DNA of 64,000 bases from Diphasiastrum complanatum (GCA_029204225.1 CM055101.1:32617683-32681682); one strand, 5' to 3'; counted from the stretch's first letter, positions 45,290 through 57,650 are shown. Numbers and translations: made by a program. The notes: generated by a model from the sequence alone, not told the origin.

Positions 45290-46675
45290 TTGGAGAGATG
45301 CAATGCAAGTAGAGTATCTATTAGTAAATACAAAGCTAGGCTTGTTGCTAAGGGATTTCTTCAAATAAAAGGATTGGATTATGAAGAAACATTTGCACCT
45401 ATAGCTAAGCTTGTAACTATTAGATTAATCATTTGCATTGCTACTTTGTTCAAATGGGATCTCTACCAAATGGATGTAACAAATGCCTTCTTGAATGGCT
45501 TCTTAGAAGAGGAAATCTACATGATGCAACCCAAGGGCTTCATCAAGGTTGGTGAGGAGCAAAAGGTGTTCTACTTAAGGAAGAGCCTATATGGCTTGAA
45601 GCAAGCACCTAGAGCTTGGTACTCTAGGTTGCATGATTTTCTCTATTCCCTTGGCTTTGTACTAAGTTCTTATGAACCTTCTTTATATTTCAAATGTAAT
45701 GAAGGAAAGATCAATGACATCATTATGACAGGAAATGATGATGATGGCATAGGCAAAGTAAAAGTTGACTTATCTAGTGAGTTCAAGATGGTAGATCTAA
45801 GCTTCCTAAAGTTTATACTTGGGATAGAAGTGTCTAGAAATAGCAATTGTACTTTCATAAGTCAATTTAAGTATGATACTTCCATTCTTGAAAGATTTGG
45901 TATGAAAGATTGTAAGGGGATTGACACCCCTATGGAGCATGTTGTGAAAGCAACTAATGAAGGTGATGAAACATCCTTTGAGGACATCACTCTCTTTAGG
46001 AAGCTTATAGGCTCTCTAATCTATTTAACTATCACTATACCTGACTTAAGTTTTTGTGTAAGCAAGTTGAGTCAAAGTATGCAAGCTCCTTTAGTTCATC
46101 ATTGGAAAAGTGCCAAGAGAGTACTTAGATATGTTTCTAGTACTAGATTTTTTGGCATACTTTATGAAGGATCTAACTTGCACTTGAGAGCCTACTCGGA
46201 TTCAGATTTTGCAGGTGACAAGATGGATAGGAAGTCCATTAGTGCATTTGCAACATTTCTTTGTGGAGGAGTGATATCTTGGCTTTCCAAAAAGCAAGAT
46301 ACGATCTCACTATCTTCTTGTGAAGCCGAGTACAAGGCATTGACTTCAACAACCAAAGAGCTCCTATGGCTAAGAAGACTCTTGATGGAACTACATGTGC
46401 TAGAGGCCGAGGAGATCCCTTACATATTTTGTGACAATCAAGCTTCTCAACAAATTGCTTCAAATCCTATCTTCCATGCTAGAACAAAGCATATTGAGAT
46501 AGCTCACTACTTTGTGAGGGAGAAGGTACAATCCAAGGAAGTGCAACTACATCATGTACCATCATCCGAATGCATAGCTGATATCTTAACCAAACCATTG
46601 TCCAAAGATCCATTTTTTAAGTTAAGATATGCTCTTGGAATTGTAGATAGATGTACACTAGATTTGCCAAGTTAG
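45290..46675 (+). pseudogene. C1 reverse transcriptase and RNase H, active site deleted
   Basis: 461-codon frame, shifted relative to gag-pol. About 50 residues expected between integrase linker and KYKARLVAKGF are missing. RT motifs present: QMDVTNAFLNGFLEEEIYMM (motif A) and SLYGLKQAPRAWYSRL. Where copia has LVLYVDDI the sequence reads KINDIIMTGND, so about seven residues including the catalytic YVD are lost without shifting frame. RNase H is complete: YSDSDFAGDKMDRKS, SSCEAEYKALT, FCDNQASQQIASNPIFHART, CIADILTKPL. The RT would be catalytically dead. Confidence 0.92.
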
Positions 46676-46688
46676 AAGTGAGGAGGAG

Positions 46689-47550
46689 TGTTGAAAATTG
46701 TCACTTCTCACTTGACATTGGTTCATGTAAATATTGATCAAACATTAGAATATGTTGATGATATGATTTCACACGTGTGTAGCCTATTCCCACGTGTGAA
46801 AGGATGTACTTTTCATGTTTGTATATATCCAAATTGATTTTGTATCATTCTAGTTAGTGTGAACATGAAATGACTAGTTTTTAGTCAAGTTGACTAGTCA
46901 CCTACAAATTAGCTTTTCCTTGCATGTGCATGAGTAAATGCTCCCACATGGCAAGTGGATGTTCACACGAGTGTATAGAGTACTAGAAGATAAGAGTTGA
47001 CCATTTTCCTTAGATCCTTTTTTGTAGGAAATATTCCTATATTCTAGGAGACTAGCTTTTTGGATTTTAGTCATATTCTAGAAGGTCAACTATTGGATAA
47101 GGATCAAGGATGGATAAAATGGATAGATCTGAGTGATGTGGCACTCTTCACACGTGTGAAGGCCTGCTGGACTGTATCAGACTCATGGATGTACTTGATC
47201 CATAAAAGGATCATCATTTTGCTAAGAAAATTGATGAGACTTTTGCACTCTACACTTTTGTGAGATTTCTAGTCATTTGTCTTGTGATTTTTATGCATGA
47301 TTGCTATCTAGTATCATTGTACGTGTTGTTTCAGGTGCAGGCCGTACAGTGGACAGTACTCCACACGTGTGAAGCCGTTCTCACTAAAAAATGATGTGTT
47401 GATCCATTGCTCTTGCTTAAATCCAAGTGTAGAAAATCTAGATCAAGATCTAATGTGTAGAACTTGATAGATTCATTGATTAAGCAACCAATAACTCTCT
47501 ATGATTGTAAAGTACAATCATTATTGTCCTAAAAACTGTAAAATTTATCA
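46689..47550 (+). repeat. C1 3' LTR
   Basis: 862 bp, TGTTGAAAATTG to TTTATCA. It keeps three of the four CACACGTGTG palindromes; the second reads CACACGAGTG. Confidence 0.92.
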
Positions 47551-47616
47551 TATATACCTGTTTCATCAATGTACCTACTACTTTTTCCTATGAATAAATG
47601 CACCAGGGTGTTCTCT

Positions 47617-47655
47617 CTATTTTAGAGTAGTTTCACATATTGGGATGATTGGCTA
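47617..47655 (+). repeat. 39-bp direct repeat, right copy (outside C1)
   Basis: Identical to 41309-41347. Lies 61 bp right of the right TSD copy, so it is not the TSD itself. It marks the end of the minus-strand copia relic. Confidence 0.85.
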
Positions 47656-49960
47656 TCACAATAGATCATAGGTACCTCATCGGCCTCCATAACTTGAAGC
47701 TCCACCAATAGCCTTTTGAGCCATAAGACCTCCTTGCATGTTGATGTCAAGGCCTTATACTCGGATTCAATTGAAGACAATGAAATAGTATCTTGCTTCT
47801 TTGAAAGCCATGATACTACTCCATCACAAAGGAATGTAGCAATTGCACTAGTAGACTTTCGATCCACTTTGTCACCTGCAAAATTCGAGTCATTATAGGC
47901 TCTTAAGCCAAGATTAGTCCGTTTGTAGAGTATGCCAAAATTTCTAGTAGATGAGATATACCTTAGGACTATTTTGGCCATCTTCCAATGTGACACAAGA
48001 GGACATTACATATATTGGATTAACTTTCCAACACTATAACTAAGATCGGTTCTAGTTATAGTCAAATAAACTAAGGAGCCTATAAGCCTTCTATAGAGAG
48101 TGATGTCCTCAAAAAGGATGCTTCTGATCACCACTTATAGATGCTTTTAGAGTTTTCTCCATTGGAGTCTCAATGCCTTTACAATTCTTTATTCCAAATA
48201 GAGTCTAGAATGGATGTAGCATATTTAGATTGACATATGAAGCTAAAATCCAATCCTCTTATGACTTCTATTCCTAGAATGAAGTGCAATACGCCGAGAT
48301 CAATCATCCTAAACTCTTTAGATAGAGCAATCTTAACATCTCTTATTCCATCTAGATCATTTCCGCTTAAGATTATGTCATCAACATACAATACAAGTAC
48401 AATAATCTTTCCACCATGAAACCTTACATACAATGATGAATCATATGAACTCAATACAAAATTGATGGAAATAAGGAGAGAGTTTAGCCTAGAGTACCAT
48501 GCTCTAGGTGCTTGCTTGAGTCCATAAAGACTCTTTTTCAAAAAAAAAAAACAAAATTTCTTCAAGCTCCTCCTTGATGAATCCCTCGGGTTGCCTCATG
48601 TAGATCTCTTCTTCCAAGTAGCCATTGATAAAGGCATTTGTAATATCAAGTTGAAATAGCTTCCAATTGAAAGTAGTAGCAAGACTAATGATCAATCTTA
48701 TGGTAACTAGCTTAGGATCCATCTTGGTTATACTTCTGAATCAATCTATACACCCACTTGCAATCAAGTGGTTTCCTCCCTTGAGGAAGATCAACAAGCT
48801 CCCAAGTATGATTCTCCATGAGAGAATCATACTCCACTTGCATAGCATTCATTTAACTTTTTTACTTACAAGCATCTTCATAGAAAGTTGGTTCATCAAG
48901 TATTGAAGTAAGAAAAGTATAGGAAGTGAAAGATGAGGTGCCTTCCCTTTTATCACATTGCCAGTATAGGTGAGCCTAGATGGCTCTACCTTTGCTCAAG
49001 TGGATCTTCTTGGAGTCCTTGGATTTTGAGATGGATCCTCAAGTTCTTGATCACTTTAAATCTCCTCCTCCATCCTAGCATGCTCTTTGAAATCAAGGTG
49101 ATTAGTAGCACTATCATCCACTTTACAACCTTCACTTGTGTTGGATTTGGATGATGGTGTTGAGATGGATGTCATTAAGGACAATTATTCTTCATCCTCC
49201 TCCTCTTGAATGTGCAATGTCGCTTTGTTTGTCTTCTTATGCCTTCTTCTTCTTGAAGCATTCTAATGCAAAGTGCCCCTTCTTTCCACAAAATAAGCAC
49301 TTGTACTTGGATTTGTCTTTCTTCCCTTTTCCCTTTGAGCTTGATGGTGCATCCTCATCCTTGGTCTCCTTTTGATGATTCTTCTTTGCTCCAGTGGTCT
49401 TTGCCATTGAATGAGATGTTTTCCTTCTCATCTCCATCCTACAATGACAAGGAGTTCATCTTGGCCTTTGTATGGAGTATCCTACACTCTTCAGCCACAA
49501 GAACACCAAATTTGTGAATTCATCACCTAGACCATCATAGGATCACTTGGACAAGATCCTTATCTTGAATCTTCTCTCCAATAGAGGCTAACTCTTTGTT
49601 GAGAGACTTGATTCTAAGCACATAATCTCATGCATTTTCCTCACTTCCCCTCATGTTTTGCAAAATTTAATTTCTAATCATGAGTACTCTAGAAGTGTTA
49701 TTGGATTCATAAATTGATTTTAATGAATCCCATGTCTCTTTGGCCGATGTGCAAGAAGATACTTCCTTCAAAAGGTCATTGCTAACATTCATTTTAATGC
49801 AATGAAGTGCTAGCCTAGATTTCTTCTTGTATCTAATCAATTCTTGAGCACCAAGAGGTTCATCCTCTTCTTCAAGAACAAATTTATAAAAATCTTGGAG
49901 TACCAATAGTGACTCCATTCTCACTTCCTAATGAATTCCACAAACAAATACTCAAAAAAT
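47656..49960 (-). pseudogene. C1-like copia relic: gag, RT and RNase H, internally deleted
   Basis: Minus-strand order: gag 49924-49667 (VLQDFYKFVLEEEDEP, SIYESNNTSRVLM), zinc knuckle near 49290 (CLFCGKKGHFALEC), then RT 48722-48179 (QLDITNAFINGYLEEEIYM, KSLYGLKQAPRAWYSRL, catalytic LVLYVDDIILSGNDLDGI), then RNase H 47996-47660 (YNDSNFAGDKVDRKS, SSIESEYKALT). Protease and integrase are missing. A poly-A/T run near 48540 and several stops break it. The intact YVDD here shows what C1 has lost. No LTRs are attached. Confidence 0.88.
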
Positions 49961-50001
49961 TGGATCTGATTTGAGCCTAGAATCTCATAAAGGTCTGTAG
50001 G

Positions 50002-50978
50002 TGAAGAAACAAAACGTTTCTATTACCAAAGCTTTGCTAGCTTTCAGTCTCTGCCTGACAAAAATGCTCGCGAACATGAAAGTCAAGAGACACAAAGCAC
50101 GAAAGTTTTGCGAACACCTGACAAGAAGACACAAACACAAAAGATTCCCAAACGAGAATCTTTTGCGGTCCAACACGAGAAAGTCAGGCGACGGAAACGA
50201 AACCAACGACGCGACATGAAAAACGTCACGAAACCTTTTTCTGCCCTCATGCTCCATGAAGGACAAACAAGGTCATACAAGTACCCAGAAGTATGGATAT
50301 CTGATCTGATGGCATGACATCTGCAGATACACTCTATGTCATGGCTAATCCGCCACTCTTGTAATTCTCTGATTAGTTGTAGATTTAATTAATCTAAAAG
50401 GTTACACAGAGCGACTATATACTTACTGGACGATACTTGATAGGGGCATATATATAGATTGTGTGACGAAGTAGTCTGATGCTAGTAAGCAATCAAGACG
50501 AAAATACAGAACAGAGGTCCGCCTGCGTGTGAGACAATTCTCTGTAAGCAGGATCCACTGGATCCGCGAGTCTGCTAGTAAGTGAGACATCCACTCATGA
50601 GAGAACTGTATTTTCTCTCACGCCAACGCATTGCGTGGATATGCATGCAGTGCTTGAAGAATCAAAGAAAAATCAATAGATGATCTTGTAGCCATTGTGC
50701 AAATGTCTTCCTTTATGATGTATGATCTTGAATGCAAATGTATCTATTGTTATTCATGTGTCTGATTCACTCACTCATTTAATTCTGCACCTTGGTTGAA
50801 ACTTTGTTGAATGCTACATTAATCTATAAATGTAGATCAACAGTGTCTGACTACATTTTGGAGGACTGTAGGAGTGATTGTGGCTGGCAGTGTCCAGCGA
50901 TCGCATCTGAACTCCATCCGAATTGCATTGCGTCATCGGTGGCTTGGCTTTCGCGACTGTGCCTCGCGATCCTCATCA
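50002..50978 (+). repeat. C2 copia 5' LTR, complete
   Basis: 977 bp, from TGAAGAAACAAAACG to CTCATCA, then one spacer base and the PBS. Its start matches the minus-strand LTR pieces at 36645 and 34857. Confidence 0.85.
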
Positions 50979-50979
50979 G

Positions 50980-50991
50980 TGGTATCAGAGC
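50980..50991 (+). promoter_or_regulatory. Primer-binding site (initiator-Met tRNA)
   Basis: TGGTATCAGAGC after the C2 5' LTR. Confidence 0.9.
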
Positions 50992-51094
50992 CTACCTATC
51001 TTGTCACGATCTGACATAGCCAAGAAGCTATCAAATCCAGGAGGCCAAGCATTCAGACAAACAACTATCAACAAGAGAGTAGACTTTAGAAGCA

Positions 51095-52012
51095 ATGGCT
51101 TCAATCAGCAGCATGCAGAGCAAGATCTGCACAATTCTTGATTCTTCAGGATCTAACTTTCTAGTCTGGAAAGTTAAGACATCACTAATACTCAAGGGTG
51201 AAGGTTTATTCCCCTGGGTGGATGGCACAGAAGAGATGCCTACGACATCAGGCAAGGAGCTACGTGAATGGAGGGAGAAAACTGACAAGGCGATAGCCTT
51301 GGTATCTTCATCCATTGAAGATAGTCTCACACTTGACCTGGCTACACTCTCCAAAGCTAAGGAGATGTGGCATGCATTGCTCACCAGATTTCAGACGAAA
51401 TCAAGAAGTCAAATCATGATGTTGGAAGATCAATTGACAAATCTACAGTGGGATGGAAAAGATCTCACTTCTTTCGTAAGAAAGATGAAGGATTTGTTTC
51501 TGTCACTACACAACTCTGGAGCAGAGAACGCAGTGTCAGTTGAGAAGCAGCTCACCTACTTGTTGAGGAGCCTTACCCAGATCATTCCAGACAATGAGGA
51601 CCCTGCTCGCAAAAGATCCTACAATGAACCTCAAAAAGGCAATTGTCGAGATTCGAAAGGAAGTCGAGGCCAAAGAACACCTTGATCACAGAGATGGTTT
51701 TGACCAGGCCCTCTACGACAACAAAGAAAGATCCAAGAAACAATTTAATCCTAAGAGGGATTCAAATTAGAGGCAGGATCATGACCAGCAAGAAGAGGGA
51801 CCAGCAAAGGCAACTGGAATAGCAAAGGGAGGACAAAGCAACAAGGTGCAGACAAGAAGACTTGTGTGAGATGCAGAAGAGACGGGCATACAATTGATAC
51901 ATGCTGGCTCAATCCAAAGATTGAGTGTATCCACTGCCATAAGAAGGGTCAGCAACCATGGATTGTCACGTGAACCCGAGAGACAAATCAGCATAGAATA
52001 GACAGGACATTA
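51095..52012 (+). pseudogene. C2 copia gag, frameshifted
   Basis: ATG at 51095 (MASISSMQSKICTIL), then SNFLVWKVKTSLIL, SKAKEMWHALLTRF and MLEDQLTNLQWDGKD: a UBN2-type copia gag. One extra G near 51567 (GTTGAGGAGCC against GTTGAGAGCC at about 17400) shifts the frame and ends it at 51685. Further on, CVRCRRDGHTIDTC and a second CIHCHKKG (about 51862-51950) are zinc knuckles. The MITE interrupts it after QDI. Confidence 0.88.
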
Positions 52013-52380
52013 GAGGAGTTCTAAATCCAAAAAAGACCCTTTGTAAAGATTCTTTTTATATTTTTTTCTCAATTATTTCTTACACATGGACCAATCAAAA
52101 CACTCAAATTTGAAATCTACGTAACGTAACTTTTTGAGTCCACATTTTGATTCCACACTAAAAATGGCATAACTTTTTAGTGATAAGTCCGAATTTAGCG
52201 AAGTTTGGTGCATTGAAAAGTGCTTGACAAAAGCTTTCCAATGATATGCTAGATGACATATTTTGAGCTACGATTAAAAAGTTATGGCAAGTCAAAAGTA
52301 TTAGTGTTATAATATTTTAATAATATAAACTACATCTTGCACGAATTCTTAAAGGGTCTTTTTGGAGCTCAAAACTCCTC
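52013..52380. mobile_element. MITE (368 bp) with TA target duplication
   Basis: Terminal inverted repeats begin GAGGAGTT and share CCAAAAAAGACCCTTT on the left with AAAGGGTCTTTTTGG on the right, about 30 bp in all and imperfect. TA dinucleotides at 52011-52012 and 52381-52382 flank it. Removing the insert with one TA rejoins the C2 frame exactly as CAG GAC ATT AAT GGA. The internal sequence is AT-rich and non-coding. TA duplication suggests a Tc1/mariner-type source, though PIF/Harbinger cannot be excluded. Confidence 0.8.
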
Positions 52381-52382
52381 TA

Positions 52383-52664
52383 ATGGAGCAGCAACAGTTC
52401 ATCCTATGTCGAGGAGCCCGAGAGCTCGAAGATGGGCGAAGAAAGAACGAACAGAAACTATTCAACCGCCTACATATGTGAAGACGTGTGGGCAGCATCA
52501 ACATCTGACACACATGAGGTGATCCTAGATTCAAGAGCCACCTCGCACTTCGTGACATCAAGACGAATAATGTTTGATTTCGGAAGTGCTGATCCTTCAA
52601 GATTCATTATTCTTGGAGATGGATCCAAACATCAAGTGAACTATATTGGTTCACTATGCCTCAA
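52383..52664 (+). pseudogene. C2 copia protease fragment
   Basis: Continues C2 after the MITE. The second frame reads VILDSRATSHFVTSRR, a copia protease with the catalytic D-S-G changed to D-S-R, then RFIILGDGSKHQVNYIGSL. It ends where the G2 LTR begins. Confidence 0.82.
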
Positions 52665-53152
52665 CACTCCTAGTCTTGGATACATGGTACTCCAATGAAA
52701 CTAGTTGTTAGTTATGCCACGTCATACTGGACGTGACCCGAAAGTAACTAATATCCTTGTGAGGCCCAGAACACACTAAATGGAGTTTAGACAAGGTATG
52801 AGACAGTGTATGAATGTGTAGAGTTATCAATAGCAATTCTATGAATAGTTGGTCCATGCTTAGGACTCTATTCTAGGTGAATCTATGTATAGGGAACATA
52901 GGGCTATGCATGGCTATGTGCCTAGGATGCATTAGACTCTATATAAGAGGTCCAACCTCGCCCTACTCCTCATCATGGTTCTTGATTCATTGCCAGACTC
53001 TCACTCTACATTCATGCTTCTTGTTCCTTGGCTAGGGGGTGAGGCTTCTAGAGATTGATTGGATGCTTCTACTTGGTTGGGTGGTTTCTCCACAGTGTGT
53101 TATCCTTTTGTGTTTAGGATTTGTAAGCAGGATCTAAGGAGCTTCCCTTATA
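52665..53152 (+). repeat. G2 gypsy 5' LTR, first ~37 bp missing
   Basis: Starts at ACTCCTAGTCTTGG, which is ~37 bp into the LTR as seen at 63906. Ends CTTATA before the PBS. It carries about 120 bp not present in the minus-strand LTR 9613-9982. Confidence 0.8.
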
Positions 53153-53153
53153 G

Positions 53154-53165
53154 TGGTATCAGAGA
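53154..53165 (+). promoter_or_regulatory. Primer-binding site (initiator-Met tRNA), one mismatch
   Basis: TGGTATCAGAGA after the G2 5' LTR; the last base differs from the usual C. Confidence 0.85.
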
Positions 53166-54920
53166 AAGGCTTACAAGCTTGGAGAGGTGGTGCTTTTCAT
53201 TGGAGCTTGGTGGTATTCAACTAGTATTCTCATCCAAGAAGAGGAGCAAGGATGCAAGTTGGTGGATCTTCCCAAATTCAATTTGCATGTTCCATATCTC
53301 TCTCTAATTCATTGTGGTTTATGGAGAATTGTGCTAGGAAATCAATTTTGGTGTCTTTTTTGGAGTTTTAGCGTGTGTAGCTCAGAACTAGTGAAGGATC
53401 TGAAATTTCCAGCAAGTTCATTCACTTTGAAGTAGTTGAAATTCAGTTTGCATGTTGGATCTTCCCATGTATTTGGATTCTAGGCTCTTTTGTGGCCAAA
53501 TTTGACTAGTTTTCCATGTTTTTGGCACAAAATGGGGGGTAGAATTCAAAATCCAGAAAGATCAGATCAATTGATTGGTTGTAACTTTGTATTTTGGATT
53601 GCATGTGGATTTGGAAAACGTTCTTGCCATTAATTTCCAATTGTGCATGGTGAAAAAACCTAGAAAGGGCTAAAATTCATTATTTTTGCTTGTTTTTTTC
53701 ATGAAATTGGATGGTAGGAGGTTGTTGAGCATTAATTGAAGCTGGGAAAAGATGAATCATAGTCTTTTGAAGCTGTCCTAGAAGTTAGAGCCAAGAATTC
53801 CAGCAATTGGGTGTGTAGGAAGTCAAAAAGTGTCAAAAAGTGACCAATTTTGGTGAATTTTGGGGGATGGAAATCCATGAGAGGATCATTCTGGATTTTT
53901 TTCGACATGATTTTATTCTTTTTACCTTCCCAGAAAGCTATCAGACCTGTAAATTGATGGGTAGAGGCTTATGTTTCAATGCCATCAAGTTTGTAGCAAT
54001 TTTGACTTCTAGAAACCAAGAATTCATGGTTCTCAGCCCATACTGCTTCATAGGATCTGTATAAAGGCTTCATGGAACTCTTAGAGACCATTTAAGACTA
54101 TTTGGATCATCACTTTTAGGCTTGGTTGAGTGTTTGCATGTTTTTTGACAAATTGGTCTTGAAAAAGTGTGCCCTCCTACAACTTAATTGGTTGTTCTAA
54201 ACTTGCATGTGTGAGTCCTAGGTGGCAGGATGACATGGCAAGTGTCTTGTTCATTGAGTCTCCCTCTGTATTGAGCTTTACAACACCCAATTTGGTGTCA
54301 TGTAGCCAAAGATATGAGCATATGAAGTTTTGCAATTTTGTGATCAAAATTGGTAAAATTTCCAATTGTTCTGATTGCATGCGTGACAATTTCCTATGTT
54401 GAGGTACTGTACTTGCATGGAATGTCTGCATGTGATTTATCTGAGTGATTCTGACATGCATGAGTTGGTTAGATCTATTTTGAGTGGTCATAAGCATGTA
54501 CTCTGACGGTTAGATACAAAACTAGATTTTATAACTGGCAATTTCCGTAAAACTGAATTTTTACGTAAAATTCTGTAAAGTAAAAAATCAGATTAATGTC
54601 GCGTGTCTTGCATGTCTGATGGACATTAATGAAGTAAAATTAAGAATCAAACAGTGAATCGAATTTTTGATTTCGATTACTTAATAACTGACTGTGATTT
54701 TTTTTTATGAATTTTTAGAAAACGTAAAATTGTTTAAAAACGTGTGAAAACTCGAAATTTCTGGGTTTTTCCAGTTTCTTGTAATGTCTATGAAATTGAC
54801 TTATAATAGTGATTTGACCATACTGGAATCAATCTCAGTCAATTTTTGGTCAACAGTACTTCAATATGAGTTAATCAGATATTAACTAACTTTAGTAATT
54901 TCCAGGATAGATATATCGAG
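53166..54920 (+). other. G2 untranslated leader, about 1.75 kb
   Basis: Between the PBS and the gag ATG there is no convincing reading frame. The first ~530 bp match the minus-strand leader at 9061-9601. The rest is AT-rich. A leader this long is typical of some plant gypsy elements. Confidence 0.65.
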
Positions 54921-55620
54921 ATGGCCGAAGAAACTTCAAATCAAGCTGCAAATCCAGGTGCGCCATCTTATATGGTGATTTGTCAGCAGTTGAGTACGGC
55001 ACTCAATGATATGAATAATCGTAATCAGATAAGAGATCAGCAAATGGGAAGAAGAAAATTGAAAGTGTCGTGTTGTTCTTACACAACAAAGCATCATCGT
55101 GGTGGCGAGATTTACCGGTGAAGCCAACTACCTGGAATGCGTTTGCGGAAGTTTTCAAAAAAGCTTTCGTAGTTGCTAATGATGTGGACTACTACCTAAA
55201 GTTCGTGAACTGCAAGATGGGTACAAAGAGTTTAGACTCTTATATCCAGGAAGTCATGGACCTATGGAATAGGGTTCCATCATTCGATGCGAAGTTAGCA
55301 TTATGGCAGTCTAGATTGTGAAAGCATATGATTCCACAGTGGTGGCATCCAAGAAGCAATTTGCACAAATTCCAACCACTTTGAAAACCAAGAAGGTTAA
55401 GAAGCGCGGTCCAGACCAAGCGAAATATTTTGACAAATTAGATCAAGCAGCATCGGAACCCAGGAAGCCGAAGAGAAAGAGATTCAAAAAATCTGTCCCG
55501 GAAAAAGGCTAAAAGAGAGAACTTATGTTTTGTCTTTAAGAAGCTTGGACATATGATGAAATTTTGTCCAAAAAGGAAGAAAGGGTCTGCTCACATGATT
55601 GAAACCCAGGAGGCAATGGT
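54921..55620 (+). pseudogene. G2 gag, internally deleted and frameshifted
   Basis: ATG at 54921 (MAEETSNQAANPGAPSYMVI). A deletion after QQMGRRK joins a later part of gag in another frame (NKASSWWRDLPVKPTTWNAF, a retrotrans_gag signature). A TGA near 55319 is followed by a basic stretch (RKPKRKRFKKS). The zinc knuckle near 55530 reads CFVFKKLGHMMKFC, with the second Cys replaced by Phe. Confidence 0.82.
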
Positions 55621-55626
55621 AAGACT

Positions 55627-57164
55627 TTGGAAATTAACCTGACTGATTGCGAGTGTGAATGTTCTTTTAGTACTACTTCTTTCTTGCCTAATAAATTTTT
55701 TCGTTTAATTGGCACAATTAAAAATCAAGGAGTGAGTATTTTATTGGACAATGGTTCAATTCATAATTTTATTAAATATTGTCTTGTGCAGAAACTCAGC
55801 TTGGAAACTGAAGCCAACAATCATAGATATAAAGTTTATCTAGCTTCAGGAGCAGAGTTGGAGACTTGGAACGTAAAAGTCCCAAAGTTCCCAGTTTTGG
55901 TGCAAGGACACACAAAATTAGTTAATTTTCATGTTTTAGACCTAGCTCGTACTGATTTAATCTCAGGTTATGAATGGTTATTTAGTAAATCGCCTTCTCT
56001 TTTAATTGATTCTGAGAAGCATGTTGTCACTTTCAAGGAGGGTGATGAGGTAGTTACATTATTTGGCAGTAATTTTGTACGTCCGTTGGATCAGATTTCA
56101 ACAATCAATAAAATGGAAGCATTGGATTATTCTGAGTATGAAGGTTTTTCAATTTATGCTATTCCAGTTGTGGATGTTCCTGAAATGAATCTAAATGGTT
56201 GTGAATTCTCAACAATTCTTAACTCAGTAAATTTAGATCATGAACAAGCAGTGAAAGAACAGATCATAAATGAATTTATGGATGTTTTTCCATCTGAATT
56301 ACCTCATGGTTTACCACCATCTAGGTCAGTAGACCACATGATTGAGCTAATTCCAAGAAGTCAACCTATCTCTAGACAACCTTATAGGTTATCTCAGAAA
56401 GAGGAGACAGAGATTTCAAATCAAATAGAAAACTACCTGAGGATGGGACATATACAACCTAGTAAATTACCATGGGGCGTGTTCTTCTTAAAGCGAAGAA
56501 AGATGGAGGTTTCCGAATGTGTGTGGATTACAAGGGCCTTAATAAAGTGACTATAAAGAGTAAATATCCATTACCCAGGATGGATGACCTTGTAGATCGC
56601 TTAGGTGGAGCACGGTATTTCACCAAGATAGATCTCAGGACAGGGTACCATCAAATAAGAATGAAGTCAGAAGATGTCCAAAAGACAGGATTTCATTCTA
56701 GATTTGGTCATTATGAATTTCTAGTGTTTCCATTTGGATTGACGAATGCTCCAACAACGTTCCAGCAAATCATGAACGATTTATTTCATCCATATTTGGG
56801 AAAGTTTGTGGTAGTATTCTTAGACGACATTCTCACTTACAGTAAATCATTGGTGGAACATGTAGAACACTTAAAAATCGTCAAGTGTGAACTCTTTAAG
56901 CAAGAGTTGCTTTATCTCGATCATAAGATCACAGTGAATGGGATCAAGATTGACGAGGATAAAATCAAGATTGTGATTGAGTGGCCAATTCCGGAAACTG
57001 TGAGGCAAATAAAGTCTTTTTTTGATTTTACACTTTTCTTCAGGAGATTTATTGAGGATTATGCTAAGTTAGCAGCACCGCTTAGTAATCTGACAAAAGA
57101 AATTTTTAATAAAAGAAAAAGAGGAATCAACCTAGTCTGCCTGCTGTTTGGAACGAGGAATTGA
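55627..57164 (+). pseudogene. G2 protease and reverse transcriptase
   Basis: Protease near 55740: ILLDNGSIHNFI, with catalytic D-S-G changed to D-N-G. The RT starts at DVFPSELPHGLPPSRSVDHM. A frameshift near 56475-56550 moves to the frame with FRMCVDYKGLNKVTIKSKYP, YFTKIDLRTGYHQIRM (motif A), FPFGLTNAPTTFQQIM (motif B) and VVVFLDDILTYSKS (motif C, FLDD). About 15 residues after HLKI are missing compared with the copy at 10180. The frame ends at 57164. Confidence 0.9.
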
Positions 57165-57650
57165 ATCAGTGTTTTGAGAAACTTAAAACAATGATTGTTT
57201 CAGATCCCGTGTTACAAATTGAAAATCTAGATTTACCTTACGTTGTGAGAACAGACGCAAGTGATGTTGCAGTTGGAGCAGTTCTATTACAAATGGATAG
57301 GCCACTAGCGTTTGAAAGCAAAAAATTCATTGGTCCTCAGTTGCGTTATACTACGCAGGAAAAGAAATTGTTTGATGTAATCCATGCACTTAAAACCTGG
57401 AGACACTACTTGTATGGTAGTAAGTTTGTAGTGTATACGGATCACCAGCCTCTGAAGTAATTTTGTAATCAACATGATCTTCGGGGGAGAAAAGCTCGAT
57501 GGGCTGAATTGATGCAAAAATTCGCTCATGAAATCTATTACATAAGAGGCAGCTCTAATCAAGTTGCAAATGCTCTTAGTCGGATCGGTGAACTGAGCGA
57601 GTTGTCATTCACCCAGATTTCTACGGATCTATAATCTGATTCCCATTTTG
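57161..57650 (+). pseudogene. G2 RNase H
   Basis: VVRTDASDVAVGAVLLQMD, YTTQEKKLFDVIHALKTWRH and VVYTDHQPLK, then a TAA at about 57458. The C-terminal SSNQVANALSRIGEL follows beyond the stop, so the domain is otherwise whole. Confidence 0.88.

Larger units (their letters stand above)
41381..47550 (+). mobile_element. C1 Ty1/copia retrotransposon, structurally complete, 6,170 bp
   Basis: Bounded by LTRs 41381-42225 and 46689-47550 and by a 5-bp target duplication, TATAT (41376-41380 and 47551-47555). PBS, gag-pol, RNase H and a purine-rich AGAAGTGAGGAGGAG before the 3' LTR are all present. The LTRs differ at only a few sites by eye, so insertion is fairly recent, yet the coding region carries a nonsense codon, a deletion before RT and loss of the RT active site. 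The element cannot encode its own enzymes and was probably mobilised in trans. Confidence 0.92.

Noticed and set aside
41376-47555. Fully autonomous copia element
   Set aside because: The catalytic YVDD is deleted, sequence before RT is missing and gag carries a TGA.
52013-52380. hAT-type MITE with 8-bp duplication
   Set aside because: Flanks share only TA, and removal with one TA restores the frame exactly.
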